From NCBI GenBank assembly GCA_963794185.1, contig CAWCDM010000072.1, positions 1-64,000 on the forward strand: a DNA stretch of 64,000 bases, read 5' to 3'. The number at the start of each line of letters is the position of its first letter. Within the stretch, counting starts at the first letter, position 1. Positions 18,623 to 28,352 of this stretch are shown here, piece after piece. The DNA comes from JAMXLO01 sp963794185 (lineage in GTDB: Bacteria; Pseudomonadota; Alphaproteobacteria; Acetobacterales; Acetobacteraceae). The position numbers and the translations under genes were made by a program. Below the pieces are notes generated by a model, which was not told the origin of the DNA, ran no database searches, and saw only the letters and a program-made list of their open reading frames with translations.

Positions 18623-19030
18623 TCAGCCTGGCATCTTCGGGAAGCGCTGCATCTCGCCCGCCAGATCGACCCAGGGCTGCGCACTCGAGCAATAGATCTG
18701 CATCTTTGGCTTCACCCAGCTCGCATCGTCCAGCGTTCCGGCGCCGATCATCACTGTTCCCGGCATCACCGCCACTTCCTCGACGATCGGCGATCCGCAT
18801 TCCGGACAGAAGCTCCGTATGGTCGCCTGTCCGGAATCGCCTGGCTTGCTGAACGTGCTCACCTTGCCCTCGACTGAGAGCGCATCCTTCGGCAGCGCGA
18901 CGACCACGCTGAATGCGCTGCCGCCATATTTCTGGCAGTCGCGGCAATGGCAGACCCCGATGAAGGTGGGTTCGGCATTCGCGCTGTAGCGGACCTTGCC
19001 GCAAAGACAGCCGCCGGCGATCTGAGGCAT
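18623..19030 (-). CDS. GFA family zinc protein (CENP-V/GFA domain)
   Basis: GFA-domain proteins bind zinc with clustered cysteines, and some act on S-hydroxymethylglutathione; the substrate here is unknown. Motifs CLCGKVRY, CHCRDCQKYGGSAFS and CPECGSPI give the expected cysteine pattern. The ATG at 19030 has GGGGAG upstream and gives 135 aa, the typical family length. It stands alone, leftward, 49 bases after the carboxymuconolactone decarboxylase-like gene. Confidence 0.88.
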   Translation of the reverse strand: MPQIAGGCLCGKVRYSANAEPTFIGVCHCRDCQKYGGSAFSVVVALPKDALSVEGKVSTFSKPGDSGQATIRSFCPECGSPIVEEVAVMPGTVMIGAGTLDDASWVKPKMQIYCSSAQPWVDLAGEMQRFPKMPG

Positions 19031-19079
19031 GATCGGTCTCCCCTTCATTGACCAGGCCACGCTGCCACGTGGGCTTGCC

Positions 19080-19826
19080 TCAGCGCAAGGCGTCCGACAA
19101 GGCGCTCAGCACGTTCAGTGCCGGCGGGAAGCCGCTATAGGGCGCGGTCTGGATGACCGCCTCGATCACCTCTGTGCGCGAGACACCAAGGTTCAGCGCG
19201 GCCTGGCCGAAGCGCTTCGCCTGTTCCGGCAGCCGCAGCGCGGTGAACGCGGCGATCGCCACCAGTGCCCGCGCGCGGCGGTCGAGACCTGGGCGGAACC
19301 AGATTTCCCCATAGCCATACTGGATTGCGAGTTCATAGAGCGCGAAGGTCACCGGATTTTCCGGCGCGGCATAGCCTTGGCGGCTGCGCTCGCCGTGCAC
19401 GTCCTGCATCAGCTCGCGGCCGCGGCTGGCGAGTTCTTCGAGCGAGGCATCCATGGGTGGATCAGGTGGAAATGCCACGCCGCGCTCGGCGAATACCTCT
19501 CCCGCCAGTGCCAGCGTTTCCTCGGCTGCGGAGAATCCGGCATAGAGGCCCGCCTGCACGAGAACCTCCCGGATTGCCTCCGGCGACAGCCCCAGATCGA
19601 GCGCCGCACCGATGTGACGTCGCAACTGTCGCAGTCGCGGCCAGACCGCGAGTGCGGCCAGCGTGCACAGCATGCGGTCCGGAAGTGCGAGGCCTGGGCG
19701 GTTCCAGACGGCCCCATGCACCGCCTCGGTCAGCAACGAGCCGAAGCCCGCCGGTTCCTGTCTGGTATCGCCGAACAGGCGCGTTCGGGTCGCTTCGCCC
19801 TGCTGGCGCAGTTGCTCGCGTGTCAT
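19080..19826 (-). CDS. Carboxymuconolactone decarboxylase-like protein, two CMD domains
   Basis: The 248-aa protein holds two CMD repeats: the first around RMLCTLAALAVWPRLRQLRRH and EVLVQAGLYAGFSAAEETLA, the second around RRARALVAIAAFTALRLPEQ and EVIEAVIQTAPYSGFPPALN. The AhpD redox CXXC motif is missing, so a decarboxylase or other CMD activity is more likely than peroxidase reduction. The ATG at 19826 is preceded by GGGAG. It is divergent from the hydrolase at 19882 with a 55-base shared promoter region. Confidence 0.85.
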   Translation of the reverse strand: MTREQLRQQGEATRTRLFGDTRQEPAGFGSLLTEAVHGAVWNRPGLALPDRMLCTLAALAVWPRLRQLRRHIGAALDLGLSPEAIREVLVQAGLYAGFSAAEETLALAGEVFAERGVAFPPDPPMDASLEELASRGRELMQDVHGERSRQGYAAPENPVTFALYELAIQYGYGEIWFRPGLDRRARALVAIAAFTALRLPEQAKRFGQAALNLGVSRTEVIEAVIQTAPYSGFPPALNVLSALSDALR

Positions 19827-19881
19827 GACGGTATACTCCCGGTCGGTCGCAGCGTACGACGACAGCCGGTGGAGGTCGATC

Positions 19882-20620
19882 ATGCGTGGAAGCGTCGCTG
19901 TGGCTCTGTTTCTGTTGGCGGCACTCGGCGGTGGCGCGGCGGCACAGGAGCGGATCGATGTTCCCACCAGACCGGGCGTCACGCAGCCGGTGTATTTCAC
20001 CGCATCGCCATCGGCGGTGGCGAGCGTCATCCTGTTTCCCGGCGGCAATGGCGTGGTCGCCAGCGTGCGCAACAACTTTCTACTGCGCGTCGCCGACCGG
20101 TTCAGCGCCCAGGCCATCAATGTCGCGGTGGCGGACGCACCGTCGGACCAGGCCCGCGGCACGGCTCCGCAATTCCGCCAGAGCAGTCAGCATGCCGACG
20201 ACATTGCCGGCATCATCGCAATGTTGAAGCGCCGTGCGCCGGTGCTGGTGTGGCTGGTCGGCACCAGCCGCGGCTCGATCTCCGCGGCCAACGCCGCGGC
20301 GCGTATCGGACCGCCCGGCGTGGCGGGTGTCGTGCTGACGTCCTCCGTCTGGCTGGGCGGCATGGCAGGCGTCGCGCTCGATCAGATCAAGGTACCGGTA
20401 CTGGTGGTGCATAACCACGGCGACGGCTGCGGCGAAAGCCCGTTCGGCAACACGGCTATCGGCCATGGCGCGCATGCAGCAGGCGCGAACGAAGGAGCTT
20501 CTTGCGGTGTCGGGCGGTTCCGTGCGCAGCGGGCCGTGCGATGCGCTGTCGCCGCACGGCTATTACGGCATCGAGGATCAGGTGGTGCCCGCGATCGTCG
20601 CCTGGATCAGACAGCACTGA
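19882..20620 (+). pseudogene. Secreted alpha/beta-hydrolase-fold protein with one frameshift
   Basis: A signal peptide (MRGSVAVALFLLAALGGGAA) precedes an alpha/beta-hydrolase-like domain with ILFPGGNGVV (oxyanion region), WLVGTSRGSISAANAAA (nucleophile elbow GTSRG) and KVPVLVVHNHGDGC (acid region). After FGNTAI the frame shifts near 20459-20462. The next frame reads MARMQQARTKELLAVSGG to VPAIVAWIRQH and includes SPHGYYGIEDQ, the likely catalytic histidine. Removing one G restores a 245-aa protein. The function is unknown. The single clean indel suggests a base-calling error. Confidence 0.75.
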
Positions 20621-20661
20621 CGGCGCGTGTGGGAGCCGATCAAGGCCAACCGGGAAAAGCC

Positions 20662-20795
20662 GTACACCTCGCCCACGAAGTGGGAGAGGTCGCCGCGGAG
20701 CGGCGGGAGAGGGTGGATCGTTCGGCACCTGTTTGCTTGGCGACCCTCTCCCGGCGCTCCGCGCCGACCTCTCCCGCAATGCGGGCGAGGTGTAC
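20662..20795. repeat. Family A paired palindromic repeat, copy 2
   Basis: The unit is bounded by perfect 13-base inverted ends, GTACACCTCGCCC and GGGCGAGGTGTAC. Inner arms GGGAGAGGGTG and ACCCTCTCCC face each other across a spacer. It lies between convergent genes and could end transcription on both sides. The stop codon of the FAD oxidoreductase gene lies immediately beyond the repeat. Confidence 0.8.
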
Positions 20796-22124
20796 TCAGG
20801 CCAGCGGCGAGGGTTGCGGGCGCGACCCGTCGGTGAAGCGGCTGTAGCGGAACGGCGTCGGATCGACCACCGGGGTTTCGCCGGTGACAAGCTCGGCCAT
20901 CAGCCGCCCGGCGCCGGGTCCGATGCCGAAGCCATGGCCGGTGAATCCCGTGGCGATGAAGAAGCCCGGCAGCGTGTCGACGCCGGAGATCACCGGCACC
21001 GCGTCGGGCGTGACATCGATCACGCCGCCCCAGCTCTCCGCCACCTGCATGTCGCGGAACGCCGGGAACGCGGCAGTGAGGTGATTGCGCGCCTGATCGA
21101 GGATCGGCCCGTACGGCTCGGGATCCAGCGTGCGCACGCGTTCGAACGGCGAAGGCGCGTCCAGCGACCAGTGACGCGGCACCTGCCATTCCTCCAGGAA
21201 CTTTCCGCCGATCCGAAGCCGCAGGTTGCGCCATTGCAGGCGCAGCGACGGAAGATAATCGGCAAAGAAGCGGAACGTGTCGGGCACGATATCCACCACA
21301 TTGCCGCTCCAGCTCGCCACGTTGTAGCCGCCGTCGAGTCGCTTGCGCACGCCGAAGCCAAACCCGCTGCACGACGCTTCCAGCCCGGCGTCGAGCTTCT
21401 CCGTGCGCATCACCGAGGACATCACCTTGAGCTGCGGCAGCCGCAGGTCGAGGTTGCCGCAGAACAGCCGGGACCACACGCCGCCGGCCAGCACGACGCT
21501 GTCGCAGGCGATACGCCCCTTCTCGGTCACCACGGCGGCGATCCGCCCGGCCTGCGTCTCGATGCCGCGCACGGCGCATTGCGTGAGGATGGTGGCGCCA
21601 TGGCGTCGTGCGGCTTCGGCAATGGCCGGTGCGGCCTTCTGCGGTTCGCCGCGGCCGTCGCTCGGCGTGTAGAGGCCGCCCTGCCAGTCGCCGGTCAGGC
21701 CAGGCAGCACCTGTGCCGCTTCATCGGGCGAGAGCAGCCGGCTGTCGAGCTGATAGGGGCGCGCATGGTCCAGCCATGCCTCGCGCTTTGCCATCTCGTC
21801 GCGGGTCTTGCACAGATAGACGATGCCGCACTGGCGAAAGCCGGTCTCCGCCTCGGTGAGCGCGTTCATCTCCTGCCACAGCCGCAGCGCCTCGATCGCC
21901 AGTGGGATCTCGCGCGGATCGCGGCCCATCTTGCGGCACCAGCCCCAATTGCGGCTCGACTGCTCGCCGGCGATGTGGCCCTTCTCGCACAGCACGACCG
22001 GGATGCCCTTGCGGGCGAGGAAGAACGCCGTGCTGGTGCCGATGATGCCGCCGCCGACCACGACGACGCCGGTGCGCGGCGGGATTTCGCTGTCGGAATG
22101 GACGGGATCAACACGCGGCGCCAT
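20796..22124 (-). CDS. FAD-dependent oxidoreductase (DadA/glycine-oxidase-like)
   Basis: The protein is a D-amino-acid-dehydrogenase or amine-oxidase-type flavoprotein of 442 aa; its substrate is unknown. The N-terminal Rossmann motif is GVVVVGGGIIGTSTAFFLAR, followed by EKGHIAGEQSSRNWGWCRKM, typical of the DAO fold. FFIATGFTGHGFGIGPGAGR closes the FAD site near the C-terminus. The last residues and stop abut the family A repeat. It is divergent from the patatin gene with a 141-base gap. Confidence 0.88.
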   Translation of the reverse strand: MAPRVDPVHSDSEIPPRTGVVVVGGGIIGTSTAFFLARKGIPVVLCEKGHIAGEQSSRNWGWCRKMGRDPREIPLAIEALRLWQEMNALTEAETGFRQCGIVYLCKTRDEMAKREAWLDHARPYQLDSRLLSPDEAAQVLPGLTGDWQGGLYTPSDGRGEPQKAAPAIAEAARRHGATILTQCAVRGIETQAGRIAAVVTEKGRIACDSVVLAGGVWSRLFCGNLDLRLPQLKVMSSVMRTEKLDAGLEASCSGFGFGVRKRLDGGYNVASWSGNVVDIVPDTFRFFADYLPSLRLQWRNLRLRIGGKFLEEWQVPRHWSLDAPSPFERVRTLDPEPYGPILDQARNHLTAAFPAFRDMQVAESWGGVIDVTPDAVPVISGVDTLPGFFIATGFTGHGFGIGPGAGRLMAELVTGETPVVDPTPFRYSRFTDGSRPQPSPLA

Positions 22125-22265
22125 GGCTTGTCTCCGGGATCGCTCGCGTGATCAGAGCGCCACACGCACAGTCCGGCAAGCGCGCCATGCTCGTATCATG
22201 GGCTTGTAGCGCCGGCGTGACAATTCTGGCAGCCTTTCGCTTCCAGGCATTCCCGGAATGAACCG

Positions 22266-25001
22266 ATGATCCGACCCACTGTGACGCAGACCGACCCGGA
22301 CACTGTCTTCACCCGCGAGGAGGCACTGCTCGAGGAGTTCGCAGCGATCACCCGCGACGACTGGGTTGACGGCTCGCCGCCGCGTCGCACGCCGGCATGG
22401 CTGCACGCGAACGCGGCCGCGCTGTGTGCAGCGGAGAAGACCGCGCTCTGTCTCTCGGGTGGCGGCATCCGCAGTGCTGCGTTCTGCCTGGGTGCGCTGC
22501 AGGCGCTCGCGGCCAGGGGCGTACTGGGCGAATTCAACTACCTCTCCACGGTCTCGGGCGGCGGCTATATCGGCGCCTGGCTGCAGACGATCATGCACGG
22601 CGGCGGCAAGGGGAATGGCGCGCTCGCGGCGGCAATCAAGGCACTGACGGAACGCACCGATCCGGCTCTGCGCAGCCTGCGCAACTACACCAACTTCCTG
22701 ATCCCGGAGGGCGGCTTCGGTTCGTCCGACACGTGGTCGGCGATCGTGCTCTGGCTGCGCAACGTCCTGCTGAACTGGCTGGTCTTCGGCCCGATACTGC
22801 TTGCGGCGGCGATCATGCCGCTGCTCTACCGGGAGGTGCTGTGGGATGCGAGGCCGGGGTTCGGCAACCTGGCGCTCGCCCTGGGACTTGCCTGCCTTCT
22901 GGCCGGCACCATCATGCTGTGCCGCTCGGTGCCGACGCAGGCCTACGGCGATACAATCGGCCGGGCGCATGGTCCCTTTGGCGTTGCTCCGCGCGTGGTA
23001 CAGCTCGGCGTCGTGATCCCGGTACTGGCCTGGACATTTCTCGCGCCGGTCTGGCTCAGCACGGCTGGCTCGGCGCAATTCGAGACGGTGCCATTCCGGT
23101 CCTGGACATTCGCGCCGCTGTCGCTCGGGGCCTTCCTTACGCTGTTGGCGGGCTATGTCATCGCCGCCCTTACGCTCGGTCGCGAACACTACGCATCGTT
23201 TGTAAAGAACGCCGGTTTTTGGATCGCGGGTGCGGCACTCAGCGCGTTTCTGCTGCACCTCGGCGCCACGCTGGGACAGCAGGTGCACGCGACGACGCTG
23301 GCGGTCCTGGCGCCGCTCTGGGTGATCGGTGCTCAGGTCCTGCACAGCACGCTTTATGTCGGGCTGCGTTGGGCCGCCGCCTATGCCGAACTCGATCGCG
23401 AGTGGCTCGCGCGTGTCAACGGCGAGAAGCTGGTGCCCGTGCTCGTCTGGACGGTTCTCGCCTGCATCACGCTGATCCTGCCCGTCCTCGTGTTCGACCG
23501 ATGGGCGAACACCTATGCCGGTGTCGTCGCGTTCGCGAGCGGACCGATCGGCGCCTGGCTCGCCAGCAGCGCCCGATCGTTAAGTGGAAGGGGCGGCGCC
23601 GATGCGAAGATCGCCGCGTCCTGGAGCGGCATGGCATTCGAGGCGGCCATTGGGTCGGCGACGCTGGTGTTCGCCGCCACGCTGTTCGTCCTGTTGGGCC
23701 GGCTTGGCGCGATCGTCGTCGCGGCGCTCGGCAGGTCCCTCGAAATGACTGAGTGGGGCTCCGCCCATGCGGTCATCGCCGTGCTGGTGGGTGTGTCGTA
23801 CTATTGCGGCAGGCGGATCAACATCAACCGGTTCTCGCTGCACGGCGTGTATCGCAACCGGCTGGCCCGCGCGTTCATCGGCACCGCGCGCCCGCCCAGC
23901 GAACGCAGGCCCGACGCCTACACGCGTTTCGATCCGGGCGACAATCTGCGCATGCAGGACCTGTATCAGGGGAAGCAGCAGCGCGGCATTCTGTTCCCGG
24001 TGATCAATATCACGCTCAATCTTCTGGAGGGCGCGCCGAGCGGCTGGGCGGAACGCAAGGCGGCGCCGTTCACCATCACGCCTCTGCGTTCGGGCGCCGC
24101 CTGCCTCGGTCGGTCGCAGCAGGACGACGACCCGCCTGGCCGCTATATCAGGACCAGCCACTATGGCGGGCAGGAGCACGAGTCCGGCCCGCAGGACGAA
24201 GGGACAGGCATCACTCTGGGCACGGCAATGACGATTTCGGGCGCCGCGGTCAGTCCGGACATGGGATATCATTCCTCGCCCGCCACTTCATTCGTGATGA
24301 CCCTGTTCGACGTGCGGTTGGGCGCATGGCTGCCCAACCCCGGTGTCGGGCAGCAGTGGACCCCGGCAAAGCCCAGCAACGCGCTGTGGCCGCTGTTCAA
24401 CGAGATGTTCGGGCGTGCGAATGATCAAAAGGCCGACGTCTACCTGTCCGACGGCGGACATTTCGACAACCTCGGCGTCTACGAGATGCTGCGGCGGAAG
24501 TGCCGTCGGATCGTGGCAATCGATGCAGGCTGCGATCCCCAGTACCACTATGCCGACCTCGGCCGCGCGCTGCGCATGGCAGCGATCGATCTGTACGTGA
24601 CGGTCGATTTCATCGCCCCGGTGATCAAGGGGAAGGCCCGACTCAACGCCGCGGGGGCACTCGCCCGGATCACCTACCTTGATGGAACGAAGGGTCTGCT
24701 GCTTTATCTGAAGCCATGGCTGCCCGATGATCTGTCTGCCGACGTGCTGGCCTATTGGGCCGAGCACAACGACTTTCCCCACCAGAGCACGGCGGAGCAG
24801 TTCTTCGAGGAGAGCCAGTTCGAGAGCTATCGCACACTGGGCGAGCAGATCGTCAGTCAGGCATTCGCCGATGCCGACAACACACCGGCCGGCGACAGGC
24901 TGACGCGGATGTTCGAGCGCGCGGAGACCGTCGCGCGCGAAATACAGCAGGCAGCACGCACCCTGGCGCCCTCGCAGAAGCCGCCGCCGAACGGGGAATA
25001 A
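22266..25001 (+). CDS. Large membrane-embedded patatin-like phospholipase (911 aa)
   Basis: Patatin-type enzymes hydrolyse acyl esters with a Ser-Asp dyad. The glycine-rich oxyanion motif SGGGIRSAAFCLGALQAL is at about residue 62, and the nucleophile lies in STVSGGGYIG (Ser97). The catalytic DGG occurs only at Asp729 (YLSDGGHFDNLGVYEML). Between them, residues about 155-540, are many hydrophobic spans, for example LLNWLVFGPILLAAAIMPLL and LGAFLTLLAGYVIAALTL. The catalytic halves are therefore split by a membrane domain, unlike the compact 300-aa bacterial patatins. The start ATG 22266 gives MIRPTVTQTDPDTVFTREEA. It is convergent with rbsK. Confidence 0.85.
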   Translation: MIRPTVTQTDPDTVFTREEALLEEFAAITRDDWVDGSPPRRTPAWLHANAAALCAAEKTALCLSGGGIRSAAFCLGALQALAARGVLGEFNYLSTVSGGGYIGAWLQTIMHGGGKGNGALAAAIKALTERTDPALRSLRNYTNFLIPEGGFGSSDTWSAIVLWLRNVLLNWLVFGPILLAAAIMPLLYREVLWDARPGFGNLALALGLACLLAGTIMLCRSVPTQAYGDTIGRAHGPFGVAPRVVQLGVVIPVLAWTFLAPVWLSTAGSAQFETVPFRSWTFAPLSLGAFLTLLAGYVIAALTLGREHYASFVKNAGFWIAGAALSAFLLHLGATLGQQVHATTLAVLAPLWVIGAQVLHSTLYVGLRWAAAYAELDREWLARVNGEKLVPVLVWTVLACITLILPVLVFDRWANTYAGVVAFASGPIGAWLASSARSLSGRGGADAKIAASWSGMAFEAAIGSATLVFAATLFVLLGRLGAIVVAALGRSLEMTEWGSAHAVIAVLVGVSYYCGRRININRFSLHGVYRNRLARAFIGTARPPSERRPDAYTRFDPGDNLRMQDLYQGKQQRGILFPVINITLNLLEGAPSGWAERKAAPFTITPLRSGAACLGRSQQDDDPPGRYIRTSHYGGQEHESGPQDEGTGITLGTAMTISGAAVSPDMGYHSSPATSFVMTLFDVRLGAWLPNPGVGQQWTPAKPSNALWPLFNEMFGRANDQKADVYLSDGGHFDNLGVYEMLRRKCRRIVAIDAGCDPQYHYADLGRALRMAAIDLYVTVDFIAPVIKGKARLNAAGALARITYLDGTKGLLLYLKPWLPDDLSADVLAYWAEHNDFPHQSTAEQFFEESQFESYRTLGEQIVSQAFADADNTPAGDRLTRMFERAETVAREIQQAARTLAPSQKPPPNGE

Positions 25002-25003
25002 GC

Positions 25004-25960
25004 TCAGGTTGACAGCGCCTCGGGAGCCGGAATGCCGTGGCGGGCAATGAAATCAGCCAGTTCGGCACGCGAGGCGAGCGATGGCTGGGCGCCGAGCCGC
25101 GTCACCGACAGCGCAGCGGCAGCGGCGGCAAACCCGAGGCTTTCGGGCAGCCCGCGTCCCTCGGCCAGCACAGCACCCAGGGCGCCGATATAGGCATCGC
25201 CTGCAGCGGTGGTATCGACGGCCTGAACGGCAACAGCGGGACAATGCAGGCAGCGCGACGCGTCGCAATAGAGCGCGCCGTCGCCACCCAGCGTGATCAG
25301 CACACCGCGCGCGCCGCGCGCCACCAGTTGACGCGCCGCGGCGAGCGCATCGGCGCGCCCGGACACGCCGAGACCCGTGATCGCCGCGGCCTCAGTCTCG
25401 TTCGGCGCGATGATGTCGACAAGCGGCAGGAGTTCCGTCGCAAGGGGACCGGCCGGTGCGGGGTTCAGAATGACGAACCAGCCGGATGCATGCGCGACGC
25501 GGATCGCATGCGCGGTCGTATCGGCTGGAATCTCGTTCTGCAACAGCAGGATGCCCGGGGCGCCGGCGCTCGTCAGGGCGCGATCGGCCAGCGCCGTGTC
25601 GCACGCCGCGTTGGCGCCGGAAATCACCACGATGGTGTTGGCGCCTTCGGCGTCGATGGTGATCAGCGCCGTTCCGGTGGGCCGCGCCACCGCCACGATG
25701 GTGTCCGTGGCAATACCGGCATCGCGCAGCCCGGCAGTCAGCGCGCCGCCGAACGCGTCGGCGCCGACGCAGCCCGCCATCGCGACCCGTGTACCGAGCC
25801 TTGCGGCGGCGACGGCCTGATTGGCGCCCTTGCCGCCGGCGGCGGTGAAGAAGTCCTGCCCGAACACCGTCTGGCCCTTCGCCGGAAGGCGCTTACAGCG
25901 CGCCACGAGATCCATGTTCAGGCTGCCGATCACCAGGATCGGCTTCATCGCGTTCGACAT
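25004..25960 (-). CDS. rbsK: Ribokinase (PfkB family sugar kinase)
   Basis: Ribokinase phosphorylates ribose at O5. The protein has the PfkB N-terminal signature (IGSLNMDLVARCKRLPAKGQ then FFTAAGGKGANQAVAAARLG) and the C-terminal ATP and anion-hole motif VDTTAAGDAYIGALG, where Asp is the base. ATG 25960 (MSNAMKPILV) with GGATGGG upstream gives 318 aa. ATG 25948 is another candidate. No ribose transporter or rbsD is adjacent, so the precise sugar is uncertain. It is divergent from the histidine kinase. Confidence 0.9.
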   Translation of the reverse strand: MSNAMKPILVIGSLNMDLVARCKRLPAKGQTVFGQDFFTAAGGKGANQAVAAARLGTRVAMAGCVGADAFGGALTAGLRDAGIATDTIVAVARPTGTALITIDAEGANTIVVISGANAACDTALADRALTSAGAPGILLLQNEIPADTTAHAIRVAHASGWFVILNPAPAGPLATELLPLVDIIAPNETEAAAITGLGVSGRADALAAARQLVARGARGVLITLGGDGALYCDASRCLHCPAVAVQAVDTTAAGDAYIGALGAVLAEGRGLPESLGFAAAAAALSVTRLGAQPSLASRAELADFIARHGIPAPEALST

Positions 25961-26099
25961 CGGCCCATCCTGTCGCCACCTGACCGTCATCACGGCAGCG
26001 TGAAAGCCTCGCGGGGTGCATCTGGCCGTCCCGCCCGTACTATGACATCACTCGTCGCGGCAATACGATCTGAGCAATGCCGGGGAGACGTATTCGCGG

Positions 26100-28325
26100 A
26101 TGAACGAAACCGGCGGGAAATCCGGCGCCGCATGGGCTCTGCGAGGCCTGGTTGTGGCCTCCATCGTCCTGCCGGTGCTCGTCTTCATCGGCGGCGGCTG
26201 GCTGGCATGGCGCGGCACGTTGCGCGAGGCGACGGCCACCCTGCAGAGCGACCTTGCGGTTTCGCAGGAGCAGGCGACGAAGGTGCTCGACAGCCACATT
26301 GTGCTTGGCGGCCGGGTGAATGACCTGGTCGGCGGTCTGAGCGATGACGCGGTGATCGCCCGCGAGCAGGAGCTGCATGACAGGCTTGGGGCGATGATCG
26401 CAGGCTTCCCCCAGGTGACGGCCGTCATCGTGGTCGGGCGTTCCGGCCAGCCCCTGGCCGCGAGCTCGCGCTACCCGGTCGATCGCAATGTCAATCTCAG
26501 CGACCGGGAGTACTTCAGGACGCTGCGGGATTCGCATCTGCCGTTCTACATCGGCGGCATCGTACTCGGCCGCATCACCGGCGCTGACGTATTCTCGGTT
26601 GCCTCGCGCAGGGGCGATGATCCGAACCGTTTTTCCGGGGTGATCCTTCTTGGGGTTCCGCCAAGTTATTTCAGCAACTTCGATCGCGATATGTTCGGCG
26701 GCAGCACCGACTACAATGCCAGCCTGGTTCGCGACGACGGAACTCTGCTGGCGAGCTATCCCGAAATGGTGCGCCCGGGCCAGCAGACGGTACGCGACGC
26801 AGTCCTGGTGGAGGCGATCACCAGGCAGCCTCAGGCAGGGCTGGTGCGCGGCCACACCGCAACCGACGACGCCGATCGCCTGATCGCGTACCGCAGGCTG
26901 GCGACGTATCCGGTGTACATCACGGTCGGACGGCAATGGGGCTCGATCGTCGAGGAATGGCGCGACCTGATGGCGAGCCATCTCGTCTTCGGAATCCCCG
27001 CGACGCTCGGCCTGTTGGCGCTCAGCTTGCTGGCGATGCGGCAGGCACGGCGACAGAGCGACACGCTGGCGACGCTTCAGGCAGAGGTACGACGGCGCGA
27101 AACGGCCGAGGAGGCATTGCGCCAGTCGCAGAAGATGGAAGCGGTCGGACGGCTCACGGGCGGGATAGCACACGACTTCAACAATCATCTGACGGTGATC
27201 AGCAGCAACATCGAGCTGCTGCAGCGCCGATTGCCGCCAGGCAGCGGGTCGCTCGTGCGGCTGACCGATGCGGCGATGACCGGCGTGCAGCGCGCGGCGA
27301 CACTCACTCACCGGCTGCTCGCGTTCTCGCGCCAGCAACCGCTTGAACCGGAGCCGCTGGATGTCGGGCGGCTGGTGTCCAACGTCTGCGACCTGCTGCG
27401 CCGGACGCTGGGCGAGACCATCAGGATCGAAACCGTGCTGCCCGGCGGGCTGTGGCTCACCCGGGTGGACGCCAATCAACTCGAGAGCGCCTTGCTCAAC
27501 CTTGCGGTGAATGCGCGCGATGCCATGGAGGAAGGCGGCACACTCACTATCCAGACCGCCAACGCACTCCTGGACGATGCCTATGCCGCGTCGCACGCGG
27601 AGGTGACCGCGGGACAGTACGTGATGCTTGCGGTTACCGACACGGGCACCGGAATGACGCCGGAGGTGGTGAGCAAGGCGTTCGAGCCGTTCTTCACCAC
27701 GAAGCCGCTGGGCCGCGGCACCGGTCTAGGTCTGTCGATGGTGTATGGCTTCGTGACGCAGTCCGGCGGGCATCTGGCGATCGACAGCAACCCGGGACAC
27801 GGCACCACCGTGAAGATCTATCTGCCGCGCTTCATCAGGAAGGAAACGCGGCACGCTGCGGCGATGGTTACCGTGACGGGCACGCAGGCGACCGCCAGGG
27901 GCGAGACGATCCTTGTGGTGGAGGACGATGAAGGCGTGCGTCGTTCGTCTGTCGAATCTCTGCGCGAGATAGGCTACGAGGTGCTGGAAGCCGGCGATGC
28001 GATGGAGGGGGTACGGCTCATTGTCGATCGGGGCGGGATCGATCTGCTGTTCACCGATGTGGGATTGCCCGGCGGCGTGAACGGGCGTGCGCTGGCAGAT
28101 GCCGCGCGAAGCGCGCGACCGGGGCTGCGTGTGTTGTTTACCACCGGCTATACGCGCCACGCCATCCTGCAGAACGGCACGCTGGATCCCGGCGTGCATT
28201 TCATCGCCAAGCCGTTCAACCTCGCCGCCCTCGCCGCGAAGATCCGCGAGGTGCTGGAGGCGCCGGCGCAGGATCCCGAGACCGAGGCGGCTTCGCCCGG
28301 GGCGTCCGCGCGGGACCCTGCATGA
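26100..28325 (+). CDS. Hybrid sensor histidine kinase with extracytoplasmic sensor and C-terminal receiver
   Basis: Domain order over 741 aa: membrane span at about 16-37, a periplasmic Cache-like sensor (VTAVIVVGRSGQPLAASSRY, NLSDREYFRTLRDSHLPFYI), a second span near 300-318, and a coiled stretch. The phospho-acceptor helix GRLTGGIAHDFNN carries His358, then comes the ATPase (LLNLAVNARDAM, VTDTGTGMTPEV, GRGTGLGLSMVYG). The receiver domain begins ETILVVEDDEG, with Asp653 in LFTDVGLPGG and Lys in FIAKPFNL. No response regulator gene is adjacent, so it is an orphan. The ligand is unknown. Confidence 0.92.
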   Translation: MNETGGKSGAAWALRGLVVASIVLPVLVFIGGGWLAWRGTLREATATLQSDLAVSQEQATKVLDSHIVLGGRVNDLVGGLSDDAVIAREQELHDRLGAMIAGFPQVTAVIVVGRSGQPLAASSRYPVDRNVNLSDREYFRTLRDSHLPFYIGGIVLGRITGADVFSVASRRGDDPNRFSGVILLGVPPSYFSNFDRDMFGGSTDYNASLVRDDGTLLASYPEMVRPGQQTVRDAVLVEAITRQPQAGLVRGHTATDDADRLIAYRRLATYPVYITVGRQWGSIVEEWRDLMASHLVFGIPATLGLLALSLLAMRQARRQSDTLATLQAEVRRRETAEEALRQSQKMEAVGRLTGGIAHDFNNHLTVISSNIELLQRRLPPGSGSLVRLTDAAMTGVQRAATLTHRLLAFSRQQPLEPEPLDVGRLVSNVCDLLRRTLGETIRIETVLPGGLWLTRVDANQLESALLNLAVNARDAMEEGGTLTIQTANALLDDAYAASHAEVTAGQYVMLAVTDTGTGMTPEVVSKAFEPFFTTKPLGRGTGLGLSMVYGFVTQSGGHLAIDSNPGHGTTVKIYLPRFIRKETRHAAAMVTVTGTQATARGETILVVEDDEGVRRSSVESLREIGYEVLEAGDAMEGVRLIVDRGGIDLLFTDVGLPGGVNGRALADAARSARPGLRVLFTTGYTRHAILQNGTLDPGVHFIAKPFNLAALAAKIREVLEAPAQDPETEAASPGASARDPA

Positions 28326-28352
28326 CCAATTGCACAAACAGGATGACCAGCA

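Noticed and set aside
19882..20620. Two separate small genes
   Set aside because: Both frames belong to one alpha/beta-hydrolase fold (elbow and acid in the first, histidine in the second), so one indel is the simpler reading.
26040..27596. 518-codon minus-strand open frame across the histidine kinase
   Set aside because: It lies antisense to a multi-domain kinase with all motifs; its composition (Gln, Arg, His-rich) is typical of antisense translation.
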